Of a stretch of DNA of 64,000 bases, positions 8,049 through 14,721 are shown piece after piece (position 1 is the stretch's first letter; the number at the start of each line of letters is the position of its first letter). The position numbers and the translations under genes were made by a program. Source of the DNA: Pacificispira sp965223125. GTDB lineage: Bacteria > Pseudomonadota > Alphaproteobacteria > UBA8366 > Aestuariispiraceae. The stretch lies in contig OZ244984.1 in the NCBI GenBank assembly GCA_965223125.1, positions 2,914,001-2,978,000 of the forward strand, written 5' to 3'. The notes below the pieces were generated by a model that saw nothing but the letters and a program-made list of their open reading frames with translations, was not told the origin of the DNA and made no database searches.

Positions 8049-8615
8049 CTACCACGCCGCCACATCCAGGAACGGCCAGACCGCGCACCATTTCTCCGCC
8101 TTCTCCCGATAGACCTGCGGGATATCGAGGCGTCGGTTGGGTCGGATTTTACCGGCCATGGCAGGGCCGGTGCCGAACGGCGCATAGAGCCTGTCCGCGC
8201 CGCCGCTTTCCCGTGTCACCGCGCCCCGTGTCACCGCGATGGCGCTGGTCTTCGTGGGGAAGCGCAGCACGGCATGCTGTGCCTGTCGCACCGGCGGATA
8301 GCGCAGGCCGTATCTGGCCTCGTACCAGATCGGCACCCGCGCCTGATTGCGGATCTGGACCGTCACCGGCAGATCGGCGAACAGATCCGCCGCCTTCCGG
8401 ATCAGCGCATCTTCCGCCTCCCAGGACGTGTCCCGGTCGAAATACATCAGGTCGTAATCCCCGATATGCGCCGTGACCTCCCACCCCGCCATTCGGTTCC
8501 ACACCGTCTGCACCAAACAGCCGGAGGTCAGCCACGTCTCGAAGGGCAACTCCGGCAACCGCTCCAGGATCGCCGCGTTATAGGGATTGCCGAGAACGAG
8601 GGAGAGGAAGCGCAT
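8049..8615 (-). CDS. Nucleotidyltransferase family protein (DUF925-like)
   Basis: A 188-residue protein with the opening MRFLSLVLGNPYNAAILERL. A nucleotidyltransferase-like core follows: SGCLVQTVWNRM (glycine-rich helix) and GDYDLMYFDRD (acidic DxD-type motif), then the conserved VQIRNQARVPIWYEARYG. This matches the DUF925 (NTP_transf_6) group, small proteins of unknown substrate. The start is ATG 8615. The DNA immediately upstream on its strand is the cassette-end motif at 8626-8650, so its promoter, if local, lies in or beyond that repeat. It converges on the AT-rich membrane protein gene. Confidence 0.85.
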   Translation of the reverse strand: MRFLSLVLGNPYNAAILERLPELPFETWLTSGCLVQTVWNRMAGWEVTAHIGDYDLMYFDRDTSWEAEDALIRKAADLFADLPVTVQIRNQARVPIWYEARYGLRYPPVRQAQHAVLRFPTKTSAIAVTRGAVTRESGGADRLYAPFGTGPAMAGKIRPNRRLDIPQVYREKAEKWCAVWPFLDVAAW

Positions 8616-8625
8616 GTCAGCGACC

Positions 8626-8650
8626 TTAATTAGTGCAGTGTCACCGTAAT
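8626..8650 (-). repeat. Cassette-end motif, left boundary of the small-gene array
   Basis: TGCAGTGTCACCGTAAT at 8634-8650 is the exact reverse complement of the core ATTACGGTGACACTGCA. It is preceded by CGACCTTAATTAG, nearly the same as the CGACCTTCAATTAA that precedes the copy at 9318-9334. It forms the left edge of the first small-gene unit. Confidence 0.85.
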
Positions 8651-8811
8651 CCCGTAACCCTGTTTTGCCTATTCGCACAGATTTATGAGCCGGTTATATT
8701 GCTCTAGGTCTGTGCCTTGAAAGACGTGCTGTCTGGTTTGGTATTCTGGTAACGATGGTTGATGATACATCGTGAACAAATGGCGGCAGTGTCTCACATG
8801 GAGATGAACTG

Positions 8812-9168
8812 ATGGGTCCGAAAGAGCTAGTCCAAAGTTGGGTTGAAGCATTCAATCGTGGGGACGCTGCCGAGATGGCCGCTTTTTATCATGACGCCGC
8901 AATCAACCACCAAGTCACCCGCGATCCTGTCGAAGGTAAAAATGCGATCCGCCAAATGTTTGAGGACGACTTTGCTACTGCGGAGATGGTTTGCATCCCG
9001 GAAAACATCTTTGAGGATGGCGAGTGGGCGATATTGGAATGGCGTGATCCCCTTGGATTGCGGGGATGCGGTTTTTTCAACGTGATCAATGGAAAGATAC
9101 TTTTCCAGAGAGGCTATTGGGACCAGCTTTCGTTCTTGCGGCAGCATGGACTGCCAATCGAGCCATAG
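8812..9168 (+). CDS. SnoaL-like/NTF2-fold family protein (cassette gene 1)
   Basis: A 118-residue protein with the SnoaL-like (nuclear transport factor 2 fold) pattern: VQSWVEAFNRGDAAEMAAFY at the N-terminus, an AAINHQV strand, then EGKNAIRQMFEDDF and EWAILEWRDP. The fold is used by polyketide cyclases, limonene epoxide hydrolases and many proteins of unknown role; no specific activity can be assigned. The gene is complete and lies alone between inverted copies of the cassette-end motif (8634-8650 and 9204-9220). The start ATG 8812 follows GGAGATGAACTG. Confidence 0.85.
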   Translation: MGPKELVQSWVEAFNRGDAAEMAAFYHDAAINHQVTRDPVEGKNAIRQMFEDDFATAEMVCIPENIFEDGEWAILEWRDPLGLRGCGFFNVINGKILFQRGYWDQLSFLRQHGLPIEP

Positions 9169-9203
9169 TTGAAGATAAAAGAAGGCGGGCAGAGTATTTT
9201 GGC

Positions 9204-9334
9204 ATTACGGTGACACTGCATTAATTTCCCACAAACCCAAGCCGCACACGGCGGAAGAATGAGACGGGAAAGATGCTTTGTCGCCGCAATTCCAATGAGG
9301 GCGCGACCTTCAATTAATGCAGTGTCACCGTAAT
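9204..9334. mobile_element. 131-bp MITE-like element with perfect 23-bp terminal inverted repeats
   Basis: The left end (9204-9226) and the reverse complement of the right end (9312-9334) are identical over 23 bp, beginning ATTACGGTGACACTGCA and continuing TTAATT. The interior has no open frame of note. It contains a segment (TTTCCCACAAACCCAAGCC) that recurs at 9951-9972. Seen from outside, each end is also the boundary of a neighbouring small gene. No obvious target-site duplication is visible in the flanks. The transposase that would act on it is not in the window. Confidence 0.75.
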
Positions 9335-9335
9335 T

Positions 9336-9839
9336 CTATTCAAGCAGGCTGAGAAACTCATTCACATCCGCTTTGGCAAGGTCATTGAATAGAAAGGGAC
9401 CGCCGATCCATTTCTCGTGGACCTTGTTCGTCAGAATTTGAAGAGCTTCAAAATATTCGTCATCCGTTCCCTCCGGAAAAGCACCTAGCAGAACGTCATC
9501 CATCAACGTTTCCAGATCGTTGTGAGCCAAGGCTTTGTTGCGAGCGGGCTTGAGAAGTTCCCATAAGGCGGAAAGGCCGCTGCAAATATTCTCTATTTCC
9601 TGAGCCTGCTCACCCCACTCGCCGAAGCGAAGTATGTAATCTATCGAGAGATTCCGGGAACTTCCCTGTACCGCCGGGTCATGCAGCTTTGCTATCTGTT
9701 GAAGACAATATTCTTGCGTGATGATGGATAACCGGCTGGTGAAGCACTCGGACTTTCTGATGTTCTTTTCCGGTGCCTCGTTTTCATCGAACAGAAGTTT
9801 ATGAGTGACCCAAGCTTCGTATACCCAGTTGCAAGTCAT
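9336..9839 (-). CDS. AbiU2/HEPN-like protein (cassette gene 2)
   Basis: A 167-residue, mostly helical protein. ECFTSRLSIITQEYCLQQIA followed by KLHDP is the kind of helix seen in AbiU2-like proteins, and LLKPARNKALAHNDL contains an Arg-x5-His stretch that fits the Rx4-6H motif of HEPN ribonucleases. By analogy it could be an abortive-infection or toxin-type RNase, but no antitoxin gene is adjacent. The frame opens further up at 9884, where the first codons would be read out of the cassette-end motif. I therefore prefer ATG 9839. The TAG stop (9336-9338) lies 1 bp from the left motif. Confidence 0.65.
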   Translation of the reverse strand: MTCNWVYEAWVTHKLLFDENEAPEKNIRKSECFTSRLSIITQEYCLQQIAKLHDPAVQGSSRNLSIDYILRFGEWGEQAQEIENICSGLSALWELLKPARNKALAHNDLETLMDDVLLGAFPEGTDDEYFEALQILTNKVHEKWIGGPFLFNDLAKADVNEFLSLLE

Positions 9840-9866
9840 GCAAAACTTGAGGGCAATGTCTCTGGA

Positions 9867-9883
9867 ATTACGGTGACAGTGCA
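9867..9883 (+). repeat. Cassette-end motif, right boundary of cassette 2
   Basis: ATTACGGTGACAGTGCA differs from the core by one base (CAG for CAC). It lies 28 bp upstream of the preferred start of the AbiU2-like gene and is followed by TTTTCCACGTTC instead of the usual TTAATTTCCC. Confidence 0.8.
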
Positions 9884-9933
9884 TTTTCCACGTTCACTTC
9901 TGCTTCACCCTTACCTTCATCCCTGCATCAGGA

Positions 9934-10020
9934 ATTACGGTGACATTTCACTAATTTCCCGCAGACCCAAGCCCCGCACGGCAGACGAAGGCGGTGGAGA
10001 AAAATGCACCGTCACCGTAA
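9934..10020. mobile_element. 87-bp MITE-like element, diverged sibling of 9204-9334
   Basis: The left end ATTACGGTGACATTTCA and right end TGCACCGTCACCGTAA are imperfect inverted repeats of the same motif. The interior starts CTAATTTCCCGCAGACCCAA and continues GCCCCGCACGGC, closely matching the interior of the 131-bp element. It separates the AbiU2-like gene from the small membrane protein gene. Confidence 0.65.
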
Positions 10021-10039
10021 CTCCCGTAATCTCCTACAC

Positions 10040-10378
10040 TCATCGTTTCAGATTATCAAAAGCACCTGGTCGAGACTGAACATCCGAACCGGACTTCGAG
10101 TCATCACCAAGCCCTCTCTTACGCCAACCAATGAATGCACCTAGGGGTGTCGATAAGACACTCCATAGTGACAGTGTTGCGGAAAAGATAAGCCCGTTCG
10201 TCGTCCAATAGTCGGATTCAATTAGCGACAAGAGCGATGCGACCGCGAAACTCGAAACCACCACCACAGCAACACTGACTGGAACAGCCAATACCGCGCC
10301 CCACCAGCGCGACCATCTTTTCGCTAAGACAAAGGCCAAATATCCGCCACCGAATACCCCTGTAATCATGAAGACCAT
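10040..10378 (-). CDS. Small membrane protein, unknown function (cassette gene 3)
   Basis: A 112-residue protein with about three hydrophobic segments: MITGVFGGGYLAFVLA, GAVLAVPVSVAVVVVSSFAV and SATLSLWSVLSTPLGAFIGW. A polar, probably cytoplasmic tail follows the basic WRKRG. I do not recognise a family. ATG 10378 is used; ATG 10369 is an alternative. It sits alone between inverted motif copies at 10005-10020 and 10456-10473, like the two genes before it. Confidence 0.6.
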   Translation of the reverse strand: MVFMITGVFGGGYLAFVLAKRWSRWWGAVLAVPVSVAVVVVSSFAVASLLSLIESDYWTTNGLIFSATLSLWSVLSTPLGAFIGWRKRGLGDDSKSGSDVQSRPGAFDNLKR

Positions 10379-10455
10379 AGTCTTCAGCCTCTTCTGAAAT
10401 TCGACGAATGTCAGTCTCTCATGCGCGAGAAAACCGAGTCAACAACGAGTCGGAG

Positions 10456-10473
10456 TTACGGTGATAACTTACT
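10456..10473 (+). repeat. Degenerate cassette-end motif, right boundary of the array
   Basis: GTTACGGTGATAACTTAC matches the core at its first ten or so bases and then diverges. It lies between the small membrane protein gene and the stop of the oxidoreductase gene at 10482, closing the array on the right. Confidence 0.6.
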
Positions 10474-10481
10474 TTACTTGT

Positions 10482-12926
10482 TCACCCCCGCATCCGTTCC
10501 GCCTGCGGATCGTAGAGCGGCTCCGTCACCAGGGTCGCGCCGTGTTTCCGGCCGAGGATTTCGATTTCGAAACGGGCGCCGTCGGTGATGCGGTCGCGGG
10601 GGATCATGCCCAGCGCGACGGACTTGCCGATATAGTGGGCATAGCCGCCCGAGGTGACGAAGCCGATCACTTCGCCATCCTGCCAGATCGGTTCGTCGGC
10701 GACGCAGTCGGCGGAATCCGGGCTGTCGGGGACGTCTACTACAAATGTTGCTAGGCGGTTGGCGGGGGGCGACTCCCGTTCCGCCATCGCAACGTCCCGG
10801 CCGATGAAGTCGTTCTTCTTGAAATTGACGAAGCGGTCGAGGCCGGTTTCGGCGGGGGTGAAGTCCGGGCGGAATTCGCGCAGCCAGGAGCCGAAGCTCT
10901 TTTCCAGCCGCAGCGACATCATCGCCCGCATACCGAATCCGCGCAGGCCCAGATCCCCGCCCGCCGCCGTCAGGGCCGCATAGAGGGCGGCCTGATGGTC
11001 GCGGTGGACATAGATCTCGTAGCCGAGATCGCCGGTATAGGTGACGCGGTTGACCAGTGCCGGGATCGGCCCGATCTCGATTTCGGTGCAGTTCAGAAAC
11101 GGCATCGCGGCGTTGGAGACGTCGCTGTCGGTGACGCGCGACAGCAGGGTGCGGGCATTGGGTCCGGCGATCTGGAAGCCGATCCGCTCCAGCGAAACAT
11201 TGCGCAGGGTGACGGAGCCGCCCCCGTCGACACCATCTGGCGGCAGATGCTGCTGGAACCAGCGCATATGGAAGGCCTGGGCGGAGAAGCTGGCGGTCAG
11301 TTGCACCAGTTCCTCGCCCAGTCGCGCCATGGTGAAGTCACCGATGATCTTGCCCTTGGGGGAGAGCATGGCGGTCAGCGCGATCTTGCCGATGGCGGGC
11401 ACGCGGTTGGTCATGATGCGGTTCAGCCAGTCCACCGCACCCGGCCCGGAGACCAGATACTTGCCGAAATTGTGGATCTCGTTGATCCCCACCGCCTCCC
11501 GCACGGCGCGGCATTCGGCACCGATGGCGGCAAAGGCGCTGGAGCGGCGGAAGCTGGGGGTCTCGAACAGCGGTTCGCCCTCGGGCGCGAAATAGTTCAC
11601 ATGCTCCATGCCGTAGCCGGAGCCGAAGACGGCGCGCTCCGCCTTCCACAACCCGTAGGCGGGCGTGGTCTGCAAGGGGCGTCCGACCGGCAGTTCCTCG
11701 TTCGGATAGGAGATGGAGAAGCGCCGCTGGTAGTTCTCGACCACCTTCATGCGGGTATAGGGCCGGGTGCAGTAATCGCCGAAGCGGGCCACGTCCATGG
11801 CATAGACGTTGCGGCTCGGCTCGCCTTCCACCATCCATTCGGCCAGCGTCAGGCCGACGCCGCCGCCCTGGCTGAAGCCCGCCATGACGGCGCAGGCGGA
11901 CCAGTAATTGCGCAGACCCGGCACCGGGCCGACCAGCGGATTGCCGTCCGGCGCGAAGGTGAAGGGGCCGTTGATGACGGTCTTGATCCCGGCGCGCTCC
12001 AGCACCGGATAGCGCTTGTAGGCGGCATCCAGCGGCTCGGCGATGCGCTCCAGATTGTTGTTCAGCAGTTCGTGCCCGAATTCCCAGGGCGTGCCGTTCA
12101 CTGCCCAGGGATCGCAATCCTGCTCATAAATCCCGATGACGAGGCCGCGGCCTTCCTGGCGCAGATAGGTCTCTCCCGCCGGGTCCATGACATGGGGCAG
12201 TTCGGTCGGATGGTTATAGACTTCCGGAATGTCGTCGGTGACAAGATACTGATGCTCCATCGGGTGCAGCGGCAGGAAGACGCCCGCCATCTGCCCGACC
12301 TCACGCGCCCAGAGGCCCGCCGCGTTGACCAGATGTTCGGCGATGACGGTCCCCTGTTCGGTGACCACGTCCCAGCCACCATCGGCCCGCTGGTTGGTCT
12401 CCAGCACGCGGTTGCGCAGGACGATCTCCGCGCCTGCCATGCGCGCCGCCTTGGCATAGGCATGGGTCGTGCCCGACGGGTCCAGATGCCCGTCCAGCGG
12501 ATCGTAGAGCGCGCCCAGCACGCCCTCGACATTGGTGATGGGGGAGAGTTTGCGGATTTCCTCCGGCCCGACGATTTCGGTATCCAGGCCCATATAGCGA
12601 TGCTTCGCGCGCTCCGCCTTCAGATAGTCCAGCCGGTCCTGCGTCGTCGCGATGGTCACGCCCCCGACATGGTGCAGCCCGCAGGACATGCCGGTGATTT
12701 CCTCCAGCTCACGATACAGGCGGATTGTGTATCCCTGCAGCGCCGCCATGTTGATATCCGCATTCAGCGTGTGGAAGCCCCCTGCCGCATGCCAGGTCGA
12801 GCCGGATGTCAGCTCCGAGCGCTCGATAAGCATGATGTCGGTCCAGCCCAGCTTGGTCAGGTGATACAGCACAGAACAGCCGACGACCCCGCCACCAATG
12901 ACCACCACGCGCGCATGACTTTTCAT
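10482..12926 (-). CDS. Dimethylglycine/sarcosine dehydrogenase-like FAD protein with GcvT domain
   Basis: An 814-residue two-part flavoprotein. Residues about 5-400 are a DAO-type FAD domain: VVVIGGGVVGCSVLYHL at 7-23, then SGSTWHAAGG, whose His46 is where covalent FAD attaches in dimethylglycine and sarcosine dehydrogenases. The C-terminal half is an aminomethyltransferase (GcvT-like) folate-binding domain, with GPNARTLLSRVT, YTGDLGYEIYV, LRLEKSFGSW and GMIPRDRITDGARFEIEILG. Such enzymes demethylate N-methylated glycines and pass the one-carbon unit to tetrahydrofolate. The exact substrate (dimethylglycine, sarcosine or other) is unclear. It stands alone, with no gcv or sox genes next to it. 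Confidence 0.88.
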   Translation of the reverse strand: MKSHARVVVIGGGVVGCSVLYHLTKLGWTDIMLIERSELTSGSTWHAAGGFHTLNADINMAALQGYTIRLYRELEEITGMSCGLHHVGGVTIATTQDRLDYLKAERAKHRYMGLDTEIVGPEEIRKLSPITNVEGVLGALYDPLDGHLDPSGTTHAYAKAARMAGAEIVLRNRVLETNQRADGGWDVVTEQGTVIAEHLVNAAGLWAREVGQMAGVFLPLHPMEHQYLVTDDIPEVYNHPTELPHVMDPAGETYLRQEGRGLVIGIYEQDCDPWAVNGTPWEFGHELLNNNLERIAEPLDAAYKRYPVLERAGIKTVINGPFTFAPDGNPLVGPVPGLRNYWSACAVMAGFSQGGGVGLTLAEWMVEGEPSRNVYAMDVARFGDYCTRPYTRMKVVENYQRRFSISYPNEELPVGRPLQTTPAYGLWKAERAVFGSGYGMEHVNYFAPEGEPLFETPSFRRSSAFAAIGAECRAVREAVGINEIHNFGKYLVSGPGAVDWLNRIMTNRVPAIGKIALTAMLSPKGKIIGDFTMARLGEELVQLTASFSAQAFHMRWFQQHLPPDGVDGGGSVTLRNVSLERIGFQIAGPNARTLLSRVTDSDVSNAAMPFLNCTEIEIGPIPALVNRVTYTGDLGYEIYVHRDHQAALYAALTAAGGDLGLRGFGMRAMMSLRLEKSFGSWLREFRPDFTPAETGLDRFVNFKKNDFIGRDVAMAERESPPANRLATFVVDVPDSPDSADCVADEPIWQDGEVIGFVTSGGYAHYIGKSVALGMIPRDRITDGARFEIEILGRKHGATLVTEPLYDPQAERMRG

Positions 12927-13132
12927 GGAATTCCCCTGCTGTCCGAAACCGAATTTCAGCGCACTCTGACTCGGTTTGGCGGCGAGGGAAAGAGGGTTTT
13001 TGTTTAGACAAAAGAAATGAAATCATCGTGCCCCCATACCGGATGCAGGGGGATACGAAAATCGTGAGCCTTGCATTTAAGGGAATATGAATGGAGGCTC
13101 ATGATCGGGCAGGCGTACAGAAAGAAATTCGG

Positions 13133-13645
13133 ATGTCAGATATCGCTTTGCTGGTGGAAAGCACCCGGGTCTCCCAACTGGCGGACCCGTATACGATGCG
13201 GAACCGGGTCCTGACACCAATGCTGCGCCGGGGGCTGGAGATATGGGAGACAGTCCGAGCGGGCGCACCGCGTCCCGACCGTGCCGATATCGATCCGCTG
13301 ATCCTGCGCCCCATCCTGTCCCATGTCATGTTGTGGGAGGTCGTGTCCGCTCCCCAGGGGAGAGAATTCGTCGTCCGCATCGCCGGGGAAGATGCCGCAG
13401 TGCGTCGGGGCGGACGCTTGAAGGGCCATACCCTGATCGATTTTCATGCGGATCGGTATGAGCCGATCTGGAAGGAATTCGATCAGGTCCGCCGCACCGG
13501 CCAGCTCCATTATTGTGAACGCACGGCGCAGTGGGTCGATTGCCCGTTCTATTATTTCTATCGTCTTCTCATGCCGATTGGTACACCGGATACCGTGACG
13601 CATCTGCTGAGCGTGATCGAGTATGAAAAGGTCTTGAATAGTTAG
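13133..13645 (+). CDS. PAS domain-containing protein (PAS_5/PF07310-like)
   Basis: A 170-residue protein matching the alphaproteobacterial PAS_5 group: ADPYTMRNRVLTPMLRRGLE, then RADIDPLILRPILSHVMLWEV, FVVRIAGEDAAVRRGGRLKG and a C-terminal YRLLMPIGTPDTVTHLLSVIEY. These single-domain proteins are thought to be small sensors or adaptors, and no output domain is present. ATG 13133 is chosen because MSDIALL begins the conserved part; an in-frame ATG at 13091 with AAGGGA upstream would add 14 residues. It is divergent from the oxidoreductase gene. Confidence 0.8.
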   Translation: MSDIALLVESTRVSQLADPYTMRNRVLTPMLRRGLEIWETVRAGAPRPDRADIDPLILRPILSHVMLWEVVSAPQGREFVVRIAGEDAAVRRGGRLKGHTLIDFHADRYEPIWKEFDQVRRTGQLHYCERTAQWVDCPFYYFYRLLMPIGTPDTVTHLLSVIEYEKVLNS

Positions 13646-13706
13646 ATCAAATGCCACTCTGACGAATCGCGTGGAAACTGGCTGTTCTGTCTCCAGACGC
13701 ACTTTC

Positions 13707-13805
13707 GTCACCCCGTACTTGATACGGGGTCCAGAGCGGCGGGTTCGACTGCCAGCCGGTCGCTCTGGACCCCGGACAGCCGCTTCGCGTCTTCCGGGGA
13801 GACGA
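13707..13805 (+). repeat. Dispersed triple-hairpin intergenic repeat, copy 2
   Basis: The second copy of the element at 6259-6357, between the PAS gene and the L,D-transpeptidase gene. The first stem here is ACCCCGTA/TACGGGGT (13710-13730) with loop CTTGA; in copy 1 it is ACTCCCGC/GCGGGAGT. The rest (TCCAGAGCGGCGG, GCTCTGGACCCCGGACAGCC, CGTCTTCCGGGGAGACGA) is almost unchanged. Confidence 0.85.
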
Positions 13806-13848
13806 TCCTTTAGGACACTTCGAATTCCCCTAATGCCGAGGAACAGCC

Positions 13849-14631
13849 CTAATCCTCGGCGACCTGGATTCCGGGTAGGGGGATGTCGGCCATGGCGCGG
13901 ATCAGGTCGGTATAGACAACATGCATCCAGGCCGGGGCGCCTTTCGGGGTCGGGGCCGGGTGGCGGCGCAGGTCGGTGGGGGCGAGCAGGACGCGGATAT
14001 TGCCGATACCGGTATCGGCGGCGAGGGTGAAGATTTCCTCCATCTCGATATCCTCCAGCACGATGCAACCTTGTGATCCTCCGGTCTTGCCATGGATCAT
14101 GATGTCGCCGCCCAGATCCTCCCGGCCATCCTCCAGCCCCCGGTCCCGTTCGAACCGGTTCGGATAGCCAATGCGCAGAGACACATGAGCGACGGAATTC
14201 GGGTTCAGATAATCGATGCCATAGACACCTTCCGGAATCTGCCGGTCGCCCTCCCGCAGCTTTGGACCCAGCGTCCCGGTCCAGGCGGCGAAGGGATAGG
14301 TCTTGATGAAGCGAACGGCCCCATCGGGTGCCCGGCCATAGATTTCCAGCAGGCGCTCCTCCTTCAGGCCAACCAGGACGACCTCTTCAGGTGGATAGGG
14401 CAGGCCCGCGGTCAGGAAATCATTGGCCAGCCTGTCGCGGGCGGCGGCACCGAATTCCTTCAGGCGACTGTTGACTGTCTGCGGCACCGTGGTCCGATCC
14501 GGCAGCAGCCGTTCGAGCCGTTGCGGCGGCTCGATATTGCGGGACCACAGATAGGCACCGACCGGGCCAGCTACGGCGGTGCCGACTGTCATGAGGCCCA
14601 ACAGGAGAGAGGGGAGGTAGCGCGATGTCAT
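13849..14631 (-). CDS. L,D-transpeptidase (YkuD/ErfK-type) family protein
   Basis: A 260-residue exported protein. An N-terminal hydrophobic segment (LPSLLLGLMTVGTAVAGPVG) serves as a signal peptide or anchor. The catalytic domain holds IPEGVYGIDYLNPNS and then IMIHGKTGGSQGCIVL, the YkuD signature with His180, Ser186, Gly188 and nucleophile Cys189. The family forms 3-3 crosslinks in peptidoglycan, attaches lipoproteins, or amidates peptides. The layout here is YafK/ErfK-like. ATG 14631 is chosen over 14652 because it starts directly before the signal peptide. It follows the subtilase gene on the same strand. Confidence 0.87.
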   Translation of the reverse strand: MTSRYLPSLLLGLMTVGTAVAGPVGAYLWSRNIEPPQRLERLLPDRTTVPQTVNSRLKEFGAAARDRLANDFLTAGLPYPPEEVVLVGLKEERLLEIYGRAPDGAVRFIKTYPFAAWTGTLGPKLREGDRQIPEGVYGIDYLNPNSVAHVSLRIGYPNRFERDRGLEDGREDLGGDIMIHGKTGGSQGCIVLEDIEMEEIFTLAADTGIGNIRVLLAPTDLRRHPAPTPKGAPAWMHVVYTDLIRAMADIPLPGIQVAED

Positions 14632-14721
14632 GGCCGCACCATGCCCCGGCATCAGGGCAGGGAGACGGGCGGATTTGGGCGATTTCTGGGCTTTTATCGA
14701 TGGAGTGGGGCTGGCCCTGGA

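Noticed and set aside
8634..10473. Integron cassette array with attC sites
   Set aside because: The boundary motif lacks the GTTRRRY/RYYYAAC core sites of attC, cassettes face both ways, and no integrase gene is visible.
8634..10473. CRISPR array
   Set aside because: Repeats occur in both orientations, are hundreds of bases apart, and enclose coding genes in place of short spacers; no cas genes.
10995..13007. Long plus-strand frame (670 codons) opposite the dimethylglycine dehydrogenase-like gene
   Set aside because: It is antisense to a clearly conserved protein and its translation is the compositional shadow typical of GC-rich DNA.
13136..14068. 310-codon minus-strand frame crossing the PAS gene and the repeat
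   Set aside because: It is opposite the PAS gene, contains a translation of the dispersed repeat (LPGRREAAVRGPE), and runs into the L,D-transpeptidase gene in another frame.
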